A stretch of 64,000 nucleotides of DNA, from the NCBI GenBank assembly GCA_012934845.2, contig WNNJ02000033.1:122491-186490 (forward strand). Direction: 5' to 3'. The notes under the pieces are model-generated. The model saw nothing but the letters and a program-made list of their open reading frames with translations, had not been told where the DNA came from and ran no database searches. The stretch comes from Pomphorhynchus laevis (Eukaryota > Acanthocephala > Palaeacanthocephala > Echinorhynchida > Pomphorhynchidae). Below, piece by piece: positions 1 to 12,130 of this stretch (positions are counted from its first letter, which is position 1; the number at the start of each line of letters is the position of its first letter). The position numbers and the translations under genes were made by a program.

Positions 1-1410
1 CATTGGTATCTATACAAGATCATGGATGCTAATAAAACATGGAAATGTATGGACTTTTCGATGTCTTTGTTTGACGAAATTAGTAGCGAATTAGCAACTG
101 TACCATATGATTTACATTATAAAATGCGAGCTTACTGTGCTTTAATTAATGGCTATTCGATATGTGGCCTGTATGATAAAGCTATACAAGTCTATCAAGA
201 TCTAAATGTTCAAACAATTACCTGTAAATATACATTACAAAATCTAATCCGATCAACGGCCGGCCTTTCAGGTGAGCATGCCCTGCACACATTGCACAAG
301 TTATTAAACGATCATAACGATATCAAACCTGACAGTAATATGTTTTCCTCTATATTCTTTGCTATCAAGGAGCTATGTACCAAAAATAGACAATTACGAC
401 CGATTCTGCTACGGTTAACATCTGATTGTATTGCTGAAATGTCAAGTATTAATGTTGACCATTCATTGGGTACTCTAAATAATATCATCGGTATTTTAAA
501 AGCAACTGGTAACTTAATTGATTTGCCTGTAGTTATAACTTGGGCGGAACAAGTATGCATGAGTCCAGATTTTACAATTCGACATGTAGACGATTGTGTA
601 TTTTTCGATAATGCAATGTTTGCTGCTTTTGTTATGGGTAATTATAAAATTGCAAAGCAATTATTTGTGCTTTTATCAAGCGTTAGGCAATCGGAATTCT
701 TGCTCTTTCCTAGTGAGCATACGTTAAGACGATTTTACACCCGATTGATCTCGCTATCAATCAATTACTGTGCTGACCACATTGAAGTTGAAAGACTTTG
801 GCTAAGTATAATACCGGTCAGCATTCAGCCCACCGAAGATCTACTCTTACAATTTATGGACTTTATCATAAATTTTCAGTTGATCGACAATGAGAACAAT
901 TGGCCAACACATTTGTTTAATATTATATCACAAACTCGAATGTATCGGCGAGGTTTATCGTCTTTAGGTAAATTGTTTTACATCTTACGATGCAATGAAA
1001 GTGATTCACCGTTACAGTCTGAAATTCAAGTTTGTAGGGCAGCTGTAAGTCTCTTTCTAGAAGATGATAATCTTATTGATGAAAGCAATCAGCACCAGTT
1101 CGAAACAGTATTTAATGATCTTGTCTATCTGTTGGCTAGAAACCGGCTTCTAGCCGAAGCTTGCAAATTAATTGGTAGTCTTCCACAGGTTATATTTGAT
1201 AGGACTACCTTGGATTCTTTGCTCTGCCTATACATAGAAGTAAACCATAAAAGCTATAATCTAACAGATATCACCAATATTTTAAAAGCTTATGCTAGGT
1301 TAGATAAGATTCAGCTCGATGAAGCCATTGATAGGGTGCTAGGACAGCTTGTATTAAGTAAGAAAGATCAGAGTATAATACTATCTATATCTCAAAAACT
1401 TCAATCTTAA
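1..1410 (+). CDS. PPR-like protein, C-terminal part (PTCD3-like?), cut by the window edge
   Basis: The frame is open from base 1. The first ATG is at 22, but codons before it (HWYLYKI) also read through, so the N-terminus probably lies outside the window. The stop is TAA at 1408-1410. From the ATG it has 462 residues, with no signal peptide or membrane segment. Helical-repeat signatures include AYCALINGYSICGLYDKAIQVY near residues 37-58 (the PPR pattern of tyr..LI.gy...g..dkA..vy) and KPDSNMFSSIFFAI near 102-115. The even spread of short amphipathic helices and the length fit the C-terminal two thirds of PTCD3, a mitochondrial small-subunit ribosomal PPR protein, and LRPPRC-like proteins are an alternative. 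Codon use matches the AT-rich host. The PPR/TPR-like call is moderate. The PTCD3 assignment rests on overall resemblance only. Confidence 0.55.
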   Translation, partial: HWYLYKIMDANKTWKCMDFSMSLFDEISSELATVPYDLHYKMRAYCALINGYSICGLYDKAIQVYQDLNVQTITCKYTLQNLIRSTAGLSGEHALHTLHKLLNDHNDIKPDSNMFSSIFFAIKELCTKNRQLRPILLRLTSDCIAEMSSINVDHSLGTLNNIIGILKATGNLIDLPVVITWAEQVCMSPDFTIRHVDDCVFFDNAMFAAFVMGNYKIAKQLFVLLSSVRQSEFLLFPSEHTLRRFYTRLISLSINYCADHIEVERLWLSIIPVSIQPTEDLLLQFMDFIINFQLIDNENNWPTHLFNIISQTRMYRRGLSSLGKLFYILRCNESDSPLQSEIQVCRAAVSLFLEDDNLIDESNQHQFETVFNDLVYLLARNRLLAEACKLIGSLPQVIFDRTTLDSLLCLYIEVNHKSYNLTDITNILKAYARLDKIQLDEAIDRVLGQLVLSKKDQSIILSISQKLQS

Positions 1411-2077
1411 AAATATTTGTTTGGAAATCAGAACGGATTATAACTAATCTTCAACTAAGTTATTGGTAACTTATCAGATTTTATTGCACACTCTTACTGC
1501 TAATATGACTTGAAATATCTAAAACTTTAAGAGTTTATAAACACGATATTTTGAAAATTTATTTTGGATATAAACTTGCATTGTTCCGTATCTATTGCTG
1601 CGTTTTTGTTATTATTTGTATTATACATTTAAAAAATCGGCAATTTTATAGTTTTGATGAACCCATTGTTCTGTTTTTTACAAAATTTTACTGTAGATGT
1701 CACCTTTGGGCTATCGGAAATAAAAAATCAAGACATGAACGTGTCTCTGTCTAATGTCACTTATATTAAATGAATTCAATCTAAGCGATAATCGTGATCT
1801 ATCTCAGGAGCAACATAAACTGCTACACGAATCACGGACCGAGTCATCAAAGCGTTGTGGTTGTAAACATGGGTTCACAGCAAACCATTTGTTCGACGGA
1901 ATTCTGTTTGCATTTAAACATAATATCTCGTATTCAGTAGAGGTCAATTTGCAAGATTGCCTGGTCTCATTAGTCGACTTTGAAAACGTTCATAAACACA
2001 TTGGCGAAAAAATGCTGCTAGTACACATACTCCTTTACTCGCGTTTACACCAATGCACGTACTGTAAAAAATGATTT
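1411..2077 (+). other. 3' flank of the PPR-like gene with two short open frames
   Basis: AT-rich sequence downstream of the PPR-like stop. An ATG frame at 1754-2074 (106 codons) contains KRCGCKHGFTANHLFDG and ends HQCTYCKK, with six Cys in all. Its base composition is more coding-like than its surroundings, but I recognise no family and see no clear splice sites, promoter or polyadenylation context. A 67-codon frame just before it (1551-1754) starts with TTG and is hydrophobic. Either could be an exon of an unknown gene or chance. It ends where the LINE 3' end at about 2078 begins. Confidence 0.2.
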
Positions 2078-4317
2078 ATTTTTAAGTGGCAAATGCGTGC
2101 TGGCGCCCGCTTACATGACAACAACAAAAACAAAAAATCTAAATCATGGTTTGATGAGGTGGGTACGGAGGCGCCATTTGAATGCAATAAAGGAGGGAGC
2201 GCAACGGACGTCGAGTGGGAGGTTATTCCAGGCGAGTGGGGCGGCGGCGAGGAAGGATCGGAGACCGTAGTTGTTAGAGTAATTGGGAACGTAGAGTAAT
2301 AGGGAATTACGGGAACGCAGTGATAGAGAGGTGGGACGAGTGTCGTCTAAGAAAGGGAGGTTGATTAACGAAAAGGAGCCGACAGCAATGAGACGAAAAG
2401 TTACGAGAAGAAGGCGGAGTTTGATGCGGATGTGGATGGTGGGCCAGGAGAGTTGGGCAAGATATGTGGATGTGTGGTCAAATCAACGGAGACGTATGAT
2501 CACTCGAACGGTGGAGTTGATGATGCGTTGTAGGGGTAAGATGATTGAATTTTGGAGAATTGTCGAAAAAGCTGAGGTAGTAATCGATTTTAAGGAAAAG
2601 AAGCAATGAAATAATAGACATACAGGACGGAAGTCGATAAGAGGGTGGATACGGCGGATGTTACGGATAATTAAATTAGACGAGCGGACCTTGTCACGGA
2701 CGAAGGGTTTAAGGGAAAGGTGATCATCGAAATGGAATCCTAAGAAAGTGAGATTGTGAACTATGGGATATTTAGGAGACAAAAGATACCGGGGAAGGAG
2801 ATATGTTCGGTTGACAGAAGGAGAATCCACATCATTTTGAACTTGTCTGGGTTTAGCACGAGACGAAGATGGGAGATACGTTTGTAGATAGAATAAATAC
2901 AGTTGGAAGCAGAAATTGCGATACTGTGTATGCGATGGGCGGGTGCATGAGCATATATGAGGATGTCATCGGCGTATTGCATGACGTTAAAGGAGTAAGA
3001 TTTGATAAACGGAGAGAGATCGCCGACTAGAAGAGAGAAAAGCAGGGGCTTAAGAATGAACCTTGTGGCACCCCGCAGAAAATAGGGATAAGAGGAAAGG
3101 ATGATAAATTCGAACAGACTCAAAAAGAACGGTCGAATAGATATGAGGTAAACCATGCACGAAGGAGGGAGAAAATACGTAATCATAACGAACGCCAGAA
3201 AGGAGGATGGAGTGGTCGTCGATGTCGAAGGCGGAAGAGAGGTGGAGGGAGATGAGAACACTGTGTAGAGACTTGTCACGAGAAATGAGTAGGTCGTTGT
3301 AAACTTTCACGCATGCGATTTCTGTGGATTGATTAGAGCGGAAAGCATATTGGAAAGGAGGGTACTGCTTGGATGAAGTGAGATAAACGTTGATCTGAGT
3401 TTTGATAAGGTGCTCTAAGAGCTTGGAAAGAGTAGAGAGGAGTGAAATGGGGCGATAGCTAGAAGAAAGTGATATGTCGAGCGATTGTTTCTTAAGGAGG
3501 GGACGAACGATGGCGGATTTCCAGTGGTAAGAAAAGATATGACTGCTGATGGACGAGTTAAACAAGGTGGTGAGGAAAGGGGATATCGATTAGCATATGG
3601 ATTTAAGTATAGGGGTAGGCAGGGGATCGGCTGATGAGGTTTTGTTGGACAAGAACATGATGACAGATGATACTTCGGTAGGTGAGACAGGGATAATATG
3701 AAAGAGTTCCGGGAGGATGAGGCGAGGCGAGTAGCAGTGAGATGGAATGGAGACGGGGTTGTGAGCGAGCAACGTGGATACTTTGGTCTGAAGAACTGAC
3801 GAATAATCATGGGAATTGATGTTACAATACGAAGGATTTGCATTTGGTACGTAGTAGATGGAGATGAGACCGGCGAAGAGCAAGATAGGAATCACGGAGA
3901 TATAGTGAGTGAGCGGATATTACGTCCGATAGAGCGTTGATAGACTCGAAAAGCATGACGGAGTCGACGCTTTGAGAGTAGGCATTTGATGTCAAAAAAT
4001 GGGACACGGTGCAAGCGACAGTGAGGGTGAGGCTTGAAGGGCAAGAGAAGATCGAGAGTAGATGTGAATTCAGAGTCGAAAAGAAAGGCAGGATCGTGAG
4101 GATATGGTGATGTTATTGTGTGAGAAGATAGAGACGATTTAAGTAAGGCGTAGCGGAGAAGGTGAAGGTTAAGTTTTCTCCATGGGCTACGTAGAATGGT
4201 AGGTGTGTCAATCAGGGAGTGGTTAGAAGTGATATCAAGGGTGACGAAAAAGTGATAAGATGATATACCAGGATCGGAGATGGACAGTGAGGTGTATACA
4301 GCAAAATGATCGGGGAC
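2078..4317 (-). mobile_element. LINE (jockey/CR1-like clade), 5'-truncated copy A
   Basis: The minus strand codes for pieces of a non-LTR reverse transcriptase. The finger/palm entry YRPISLLSTLSKLLEHLI lies near 3420-3480, AFDIDDHSILL near 3215-3240, and the catalytic QYADDILIYAH near 2955-2985, followed by the thumb and a typical LINE C-terminus. The frame is broken in several places, so this is a dead copy. The 3' end is at the left (about 2078) and shares the pattern GTAAGC..GCATTTGCCAC with the copies at 13.1 kb and 18.6 kb. The right end near 4317 abuts a different LINE on the plus strand. The copy is much GC-richer than the host DNA. About 240 bp (roughly 2258-2500) are nearly identical to copy B at 13.2-13.5 kb, so the family was active fairly recently. 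Confidence 0.8.
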
Positions 4318-5165
4318 AGCGATGATGTCGAGTGCCCCGCCAAGGATATGGAAATTTCCAGTTTATGTTCGTCTTCACCTTCAAAATCTGATAACGTTCA
4401 TACATTTGCCCTAAAAACTCTCCGCGCTAGTATAACTACCCAATTGTCTGAGTTATTTTACTTCTCGTTAAATAGTGGTCAGTTGCCAAAGGATTGATTA
4501 ACCGATACCGTTGTCCAAGTTTTTAAAAAAGGCGAAAGGACCAGTGCTTTGAATGATCGTGGAATTAGTCTCACAAGTTTAGTATGTAAGATACTTGAGC
4601 GTATTGTTAATCGCCAAGTAACTAATCATCTTAATAGAAATGGCACTATTCACCCAGTCCAACATAGTTTTGGAAACGATCGATCATGTTTAAGTAATCT
4701 TCTTTGTTCTTGAGAGGAATGGGTGTCATCAATTTCAGATGATATTGTCACTGATGTCGTGTTTGTTGATTTCAACCGCGCATTCTATCGAGTTCCTCAC
4801 TCTAGCTTGATTGAATTAATATTGACTATGTGGTCCACTGTAATTTGATAATCCGAATTAAGTGTTTCTTATCTTGTCGCTTTCAAGTACGTGTCGACAA
4901 TGCCATGTCAAACACCCGATCACTCAAACTTTGTGTTACTCGAAGCCCTGATCTTGGAACATTGCTTATTAGTGTGTTTCTTAACACTCTGTTGACCAAG
5001 TTGGTCTGTCCGTTTTTGGCATTCGCTGATGATCTGAAGATATGGCGAGTTATCGTATTTATTCATATAGGAGTGATCTTCAGCATGATCTATGTACGAT
5101 ACACTTATGTGTGTTAACCGAATTAGTCGTAAACACCTCTAAATGTGTTTACTAGGGGGATTACT
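4318..5165 (+). mobile_element. LINE reverse-transcriptase fragment (CR1/jockey-like)
   Basis: The plus strand translates, in pieces, to a LINE RT: VFKKGERTSALNDRGISL, then SLVCKILERIVNRQVTNHL near 4570-4630, VFVDFNRAF near 4757-4785, and finally FADDLKIWR near 5023-5050, the catalytic FADD box. The 5' third and the C-terminus are missing and there are several in-frame breaks. It belongs to a different family from the minus-strand copy on its left, which may have inserted into it. The plus-strand LINE tail at 7.4-7.75 kb could be the far end of the same old copy. Confidence 0.7.
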
Positions 5166-6106
5166 TTGAGACTTTTTTCTAAAAATTAAAAATACCACAT
5201 GTTTTCCGAGAAACATTTAGGTGTAATTACAAAAATCTCCATAGATTTTAGATTCGGATAAAAAATGTTTCGCGTCAAGTTCAATTATGCAAAAAAACTT
5301 TGCGAAATAAATAATATTATTTAAACAATCCGTATACGGAAACAAAATGTTAAAATACGAGTATGATGGAATTGGTCATCTGAGTAACAAACAATTGTCA
5401 TGAGTGTGTTCGGACGATCAAAAGAATTTAAAACATATGCAAACTGAAGAAATTAAGGTCAGTAATTTTACTGTTCTAAATCGTGAAATGGAGGAATTTC
5501 CTCCGATTAAGAAACTCGTAAATCTGGTTAACATTACTCCCATAATTCCAATGCTAAAAAACTATTATAACAAATTTCTGAGAAAATTTATTTGTATATG
5601 GAAATAGAGTTATGATTAACTCAGCAAGAGTGATGAATAACTACTACAGGATATTCTTCGTATCCTCGGACTTAGTCACCTCTTTTGCTAAGTTCTTCAA
5701 AGAAAATTGTTCCCATAAAGGAATTCTAGTATCAATAAAGAATTCTTTTGTTACATCTACTTACAATATTACTTATCGATAAGTTTCAACAAATATGCAA
5801 ACTGAAAAAATTAAGGTTAGCAACTTTACTGTTATAAATCGTGAAATGGAGAAGCTTCCTCCGATTAAGAAACTCGTTAATCTGGTTAACATTACCGCCA
5901 CAATTCCAATGCAAAAAAGAACATTCTTTCAACTAATTTATGAGAAAATTTATTAATAGACAACCTAATAGAGTTATGATTAACTCCACAAAAGTGATGA
6001 ATAACTACTACAAAATATCCTTCGTATCGTCGGACTTGACACCACTTTTGCTAAGTTCTTCAAAGAAAATTGTTTACAAAAAAGAACGCTAGTATTAAAG
6101 CCTATT
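5166..6106 (+). mobile_element. 5' part of a LINE ORF1, present twice in tandem
   Basis: Two direct copies lie in series, roughly 5430-5715 and 5793-6085. Both encode versions of M-Q-T-E-x-I-K-V-S-N-F-T-V followed by E-x-P-P-I-K-K-L-V-N-L-V-N-I-T, with about 85-90% base identity by eye. They resemble the N-terminal part of the zinc-knuckle ORF1 that follows at 6107. The first 250 bases (5166-5400) are AT-rich with nothing recognised. Confidence 0.5.
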
Positions 6107-6720
6107 ATGTCGTCTGTAAAGATTGCTAATATTATCCCCGACCTAGAAAAAGAAGATATCGCAGAACTTCAAAAACGTTATTCCCTTCAAAACGTTAGAT
6201 TTATTAAAAACAAAGACGACCAAACTCTTCCTATTGAATTCGCATATACCGAAGAGGACAATGTCCATCTCCTGTTTAATGCAGCATTTAATCCTTTTAT
6301 GGGTTACAATCTAAACTTTACAATCGCAAGTACGGGCAATCTTACATTTCCACATTGTAACAAGTGTCACATATGGGGACACTGAAGCTCCATCTGTGGT
6401 AGGATGAAGAAATGCGGAGTGTGTGGATCTGATAAATCCGTCCATGACATTCAATGCAAATTAGCTCCAAAATACATGAATTACGGACTTGAACATCCTT
6501 CGTGTTCAAGAAGATGTTCAGCATTCAAGGACTATGTGAGAAGACATACAATAAAGAATAATGTCTACTCTCTTCCCTTAACGGCAAATTCGGTGTGTAA
6601 CTCATCTGGACCTAATATAGATGAAATGTTCAAATTCTTTAAAACATTTCAACAAGAAAAATCTCGATCGATTGAATTACTGATTGCCAGTTTGGCAAAT
6701 ACACCCTCTATCTGCTAGTT
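6107..6720 (+). mobile_element. LINE ORF1 (zinc-knuckle nucleic-acid-binding protein), decayed
   Basis: Open frame from 6107 to a stop at 6383-6385, then a second frame at 6404-6718. Product resembles the ORF1 of the LINE cluster at 44.9 kb: FNPFMGYNLNF near codons 68-78 matches NPFMGYNLRF there, followed by a CCHC knuckle CNKCHIWGH, then KKCGVCGSDKSVHD and CSRRCSAFKDYVRRH. The role in such elements is RNA binding and RNP formation before target-primed reverse transcription. Protein identity to the 44.9 kb copy looks low, so this is an older, separate subfamily. The frame change after the first knuckle and the lack of an adjacent ORF2 show that it is dead. Confidence 0.7.
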
Positions 6721-7440
6721 TGGCGAATACACCCTTTGGTCTATAACAAACATTTGGGTCGTTTTAGACAACTTTCACTGCAAATGGTTTATAACGACCG
6801 AAACGAGTTCTTGTTCCTAAAATCGCAACGTTCGCCGAGTGCGTCTTTTTATCGAAATCGGGTACTTTTCTAAATGGCGAAATTGTAGGCATTTAAAAGC
6901 CGAAATTTTGTTTTCTTGATAACTTATATACTTAAAATATAATTTTATATAATATATAATTAAAAAATATAATAAAAAATTGTATAATAAAAAATTTTTA
7001 TATTTCATCAGCGTTTGTTAATCATTGGCTGAATTATAACTACGAACCTGATTATTTTAGCTTTAAAATCTTGAAATATGAAGACAGTCTACCCAGACGT
7101 CTGATAAGCAAAATCACACATATTCAGAATAATTTTAACTCTGAGATGAAGGTAATAAAAATAATATTTATTATTTTATTAATTTAAAAAATTCCAAAAC
7201 GCTGAAACGAAATGTGAGTTGGTGCGGAAACTTTTTTCAACCAATTAAAAAAACAAATTAGATTTTCGATATCAACGTAAAGTTCATTTGCTAATACTAG
7301 GTATTTCGGTGATTATCAGAAAGTCATACTCAGTGTTCACCGTAGAATAGGCATGTATTAACCGAATATAATTATATCTCACGATCATGTTCATGATCTG
7401 GGGTTATAGTATCTTACTCGCTTAATATATCGATGCCCAC
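6721..7440. other. AT-rich spacer
   Basis: Includes a run that is almost pure A/T near 6940-7005 and no frame or repeat that I can assign. The stretch at 6717-6735 repeats the end of the preceding ORF1 frame (TTTGGC.AATACACCCT twice), a small local duplication. Confidence 0.4.
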
Positions 7441-7760
7441 CAGTCATGTTTGTGCGATTGCCCGGCGTATTCTGTACTGATTCAAAATTGCTTAGTTAAC
7501 ATGTGACACATGGTTCGAAAACGTAATGGCTATCTTATTGGTGCAATTAAGGTTAATTTAAGGTATGTATACATATGTCACACGTTTGGTTTACTTACTC
7601 GATCTCATGGCAGTCGTAATCCTACATTTCGATTGTCATATCAAACAGTGTGCGTGTGGAACGAGCTTCCCTATTATGTTATCGAATCCGGGGATAAATC
7701 TTTGTTGCAGACGGTACTCAATTTAACATGCAGTCTTGTACAACAATAACAATAATTGAT
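7441..7760 (+). mobile_element. C-terminal tail of a LINE RT
   Basis: The frame at 7510-7749 ends in a typical CR1/jockey C-terminal block: RSHGSRNPTFRLSYQTVCVW followed by NELPYYVIES (family pattern T..R.sfryr..r.WN.LP..v...s). Upstream RT is not contiguous. It may be the distal part of the fragment at 4.3-5.1 kb, separated by later insertions. Downstream to about 7980 is AT-rich with no call. Confidence 0.55.
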
Positions 7761-7977
7761 TGAAATTTCGATAAAATATGGTTGCTAAATTTTAGTAATC
7801 ACATATCGTGTTAATAAAAAATTCATCACTTCTTCAAGAAATTAAGCCCGAAAGGGCCCAAGTAAAAAAAGGATGAACATCTAAACCACATTTTTATCAT
7901 CATACCTTTGATCAATTGCGGCACCAGCTTGCTATATGTAGAGCAATAAAATAAATATTAAATAATAATATAAATAA

Positions 7978-9003
7978 TTTTTTTAATAATACCAGTTTTT
8001 ATTATAAGAATAAACAACAAATACACATAATATCCTTAAATTTGTTTGCTTTTTGATCAGTCATTGATGTAAATCTTAGACGCTTGCCCATCTTTTACTA
8101 TGTTTGATAATACTGTGCTTGTTCGTTTATTCTAAGCCTTGTAGCACGTATACAAACCGATGCACTAACTGCAATGGCGACACTGATTTTTGATTTCAGC
8201 CTAGAAATACATTCGCTGTATGCAAGCTTATTACGATCAGCAGATTTGGCTGCTATCCATTTTAGTATTTTATCTGTCTCAGGTCCAATACCACCTGACG
8301 TAGAAAATATAAGAGGAAAGAAAGTACCTCTTTCTATATCTGCAATTCGTTCACCGTACTTTGCATATTTCCGCTGTTGATGGTATATATGGCATTCGAG
8401 AGGAGTTTTGCAAGAGTATGTAGGTGCCAAAGAGCTGTAAATACATATGTCCAAAAAGGATCGCACCATATTTCCTCCGAAAATTCCTCTACAAGCTATA
8501 TCAGACCGCGCTTGATCATCAGAGCAGGTTGTTGGCTTATTAAATACGTAGTTGTTTGGTATAGATCGTAAACATGGCTCAATTTGCACGTCACAGCATA
8601 CCCCTACAAGTTCCTTAGCTACAATGTCTCTCACTAAGTTATGTCTGATAATAGTCATGGCACCAGTATGACATGACAATGCATGAGAAGTTGTAAAGTA
8701 AGAACCACAAGCACATTTTAGTGATGTTTCGCTTGCTTGTAGATTGTATCTTGCGCATATTGCGTCTTGGAACTCTTGTGAATTTAGCCTCGTATGTCTC
8801 ATTCGGGTTGGTTTGGTACATAGCCACGAAGATGCTCCCTTGTCCGAAGCAAACTTTATTGAATTTTGTAGATCTAATCTTAATTCCATGCGAATGGCTT
8901 CACTTTCTAATGATGCAATGACCATCTTTTCTTGTTTAATCAACTTTGCTGCTTGATTTTGAGAGGTTATAAGCTGATCTTTTGCTGCTGTTGTATTTAA
9001 TTT
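7978..9003 (-). mobile_element. LINE with restriction-like endonuclease (R2/NeSL-type C-terminus), 3' part
   Basis: The minus-strand frame from 8943 (start codon TTG; open upstream to about 9003) to 8098 gives 281 residues. The order of motifs is that of the C-terminus of early-branching, REL-endonuclease LINEs: DAICARYNL near 60-67, a CCHC zinc finger C77-A-C79..H87..C91, then R-H-N at 100-102, then ARSDIACRG (145-153) and FLDICIY (163-169). These supply the (K/R)xD..D catalytic core of the PD-(D/E)xK nuclease, followed by FPLIFSTSGGIG. The nuclease nicks target DNA for target-primed reverse transcription. There are no internal stops, so this copy is young although it lacks the RT. The 3' UTR runs left to about 7978. 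Exact clade (R2, NeSL, Hero and so on) not settled. Confidence 0.8.
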
Positions 9004-9352
9004 TTTTAATTAAAAATACCAGTTTTTATTATAAAAATAAACAACAAATACACATAATATCCTTAAATTTGTTTGCTTTTTGATCAGTCATTGATGTAAA
9101 TCTTAGACGCTTGCCCATCTTTTACTATGTTTGATAATACTGTGCTTGTTCGTTTATTCTAAACCTTGTAGCACGTATACAAACCGATGCACTAACTGCA
9201 ATGGCGACACTGATTTTTGATTTCAGCCTAGAAATACATTCGCTGTATGCAAGCTTATTACGATCAGCAGATTTGGCTGCTATCCATTTTAGTATTTTAT
9301 CTGTCTCAGGTCCAATACCACCTGACGTAGAAAATATAAGAGGAAAGAAAGT
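9004..9352 (-). mobile_element. Second, shorter 3'-end copy of the same REL LINE
   Basis: About 345 bases repeat 7978-8328 almost base for base. I noted one clear difference, AAGCC versus AAACC near 9164, plus small A/T changes at the tail. It covers the 3' UTR and the last ~230 coding bases, and is in the same orientation as, and directly next to, the longer copy. It ends abruptly at 9352, within what would be coding sequence, as a 5'-truncated insertion does. Confidence 0.85.
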
Positions 9353-12130
9353 ATAATAATATTCACAATAAATATCTGTAAATTAAGTTTTCAATTAATT
9401 TACTTAAAAGATTCAAAATAAAATTCAAAACATTAGGTTGGAAATCATTAAAAGGGTGTATAATGATGAATTGAAATAAAGTGCAGAAATTGAAATAGAA
9501 GATTTTTTAGAGAATATGTTATTTCTCTTAAAACTCCTTCCTGATTACCTATATTCTTTATTAGAATACAACGTATCCTATTTGTTAGTCAATTTATAAA
9601 AATTTATTTTTATGTTTAATGTCAATAATAAATTTAAATGCTATTTAAATATAAATTAGATAAAATCTTAAATAATTATATTACTTATCTTTATTTTTAT
9701 TTATTCGTAGTATAAAATGCTTAGACTCTATTATCTGATCTGATTTGTTCTAATGACAAGTTATTATTGACCTGCGGACTTTGTTTTATCGGAAATAACT
9801 TTTGCTAGAAATACTGGAACATGTATTTCTAGCATCAGTTATATGATGCTTTAAGTTCTATATTAAATTTTTTTCTGAGAAGTCACTTAAAGATATTCTA
9901 TTTATTAATAATTAAGATATTCTATTTATAAATAATATTTATAATATAAAAATACATTATAATAAATATATAAAATAACATAAAAATACTTTTTTGTTCT
10001 TTTAATAATATAAAATACGTTGACTCAGTTAGCTGATTCGATTTAACATATAGAATAGATAACCAGGCTATGAAGGAGAAAATTTATTTAATAATAAATG
10101 TTAATAATAAATTTAAATGTTATTTAAATATAAATTAGATAAAATCTTAAATAATTATTTATTCTTTCTCTTTATTTTTATTTATTCGTCGTATAAAATG
10201 CTTAGACTCTATTATCTGATCTGATTTGTTCTAATGACAAGTTATTATTGACCTGCGGACTTTGCTTTTCCGGCAATATAACCATCTGTCAGAAATACTG
10301 AAACTGTATTATTTTTTTTGCGAATTTTTAAGGAAGTTTGATGGGTAATTTTTTTTATTTTGTAGAATTATATATCAACAAAATATTATTAAAATAATAA
10401 ATTGACAATATACAAATCAGCAAAATATGAATAAAAAATTTATTTAAACTATTAAGTGGAAATTTTTTATGGATAATAAACAATATTCATTGTATTAGAA
10501 TACGATACTTGATAATTTAATATCATCATAGGAAATACGTCGTTAGCGTGTATTTGACCCTACTTCTATGTTGGGTCGATGAATAGAAGTCGAAACCTGA
10601 TTACATAGCAGTTCCTTCTGATCACCTATAATCCTTATTCTTATACATAGTCTGTTATTTATTAGTCAGATCATAAAAATGACGTTTATTTAAAATTTCA
10701 ATATTAAATAAAAATTGCATAAAATCTTATATAATTATTTATTTATTATTTTTATTTATGTATAGTATAAAGTACGTAGACTTAGTTTACTGACCTCATT
10801 TATAAACTTTGTAATTTATTATATTAATTATGTAATATAATTATACTAATAATATAATAATTAATATAATAATATATTATTATATTATTTATTATTTAAT
10901 AATTAATATATAATTATATTATTTTTATAATATATTATATTATATTATTGTTATATTTTACTGATAGACATTTACTAAATGTCTATATAGTAAATATACA
11001 TTTACTTCATTTTTTATTTTTACATTTGCTTGATGTAAAAATCTGTTTAATATCAGATTTCAAAATTTATATATCATTTAAAAATCTGTTTAAAATCTGA
11101 GTTGAGGAATACGAGGCGAAACCTAATAGCATGGCAGTTCCTCTTGATTATGTTTAATCCTTATTATGATATATCGTCTGTTATTTATTAGTCAATTGAC
11201 TTATTTTAAATTTCAATTTTAACTTGGTATAAGTATAAATTCAATAAAATCTTATAAAATCCCTTATTCTTATAAAATCTTTTTTTACGTGGACTCAGTC
11301 AACTAACCTCATTTATAAACTTAGTAATTTAATATATTAATTATATAATATAATATCATTATATATAATATAATAATTAATATAATATTATATATAATTA
11401 TAATATAATTATATTAATTAAAATTAATTACAAATTTTCTGAACAAATAGATTAATTTCCTAATAAAGTATTATTTTAGTCATTTAGTGATCATTTTATC
11501 AGTCATAACACCTTAAATGAGTATCAGTTATCTGACTTTTATTTTAAATTTTAACTTGATATAAAAAAATTGCATAAAATCTAATATAATTATCTAGTAT
11601 CTGATTCTAATTAAATCTTAGAATACGATACACCAGATAATCAAATTTTTAACAGAGGGCATACAGAATGTATTGGGCCTAGCTGTTATGTCAGGACGAG
11701 AAATAGGAGTCGAAACCTGATAGCATAGCAGTTCCTCCTGATGACCTCTAATCCTTATTCTTATACAACGTCTGTTATTTATTAGTCAATTCATAACAAT
11801 TAACTTACAACTGACTTTTATTTTAAATTTCAATATAAATTATGAATTGACAATTAAATAATTAAATCAGCTAACTGAGTCTACGTATTTAATATAATTA
11901 TAAAATAAACAAAACATAATAATGCTAAATCAAAATTTAATAATTAAATAATAAAATTAATAATTGTTTTTAGATTTTCTATAATTTAAATCAAGTTAAA
12001 AAATTCAAATAAACGTCATTTTTATGAATTGACTAATAAATAACAGATTAATATTTTATAATTATTAATTATTTAATTATGTTTAATTTATAAATAATTT
12101 AATATACGTAGACTCAGTTACTTGGTCTAA
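9353..12130. repeat. AT-rich block with several copies of the common interspersed repeat
   Basis: No coding frames. Copies or pieces of one noncoding repeat family lie in the minus sense at about 9700-9800, 10130-10290, 10500-10800, 11090-11310 and 11600-11880. Diagnostic pieces are GAAACCTGATAGCATAGCAG, CTGTTATTTATTAGTCAATT and ACTCAGTTAGCTGA. Between them are long A/T-only tracts, for example 10800-10960 and 11320-11430. Confidence 0.7.

Noticed and set aside
8174-8956. Plus-strand frames over 8.1-8.95 kb
   Set aside because: They mirror the minus-strand endonuclease frame, which alone carries recognisable motifs.
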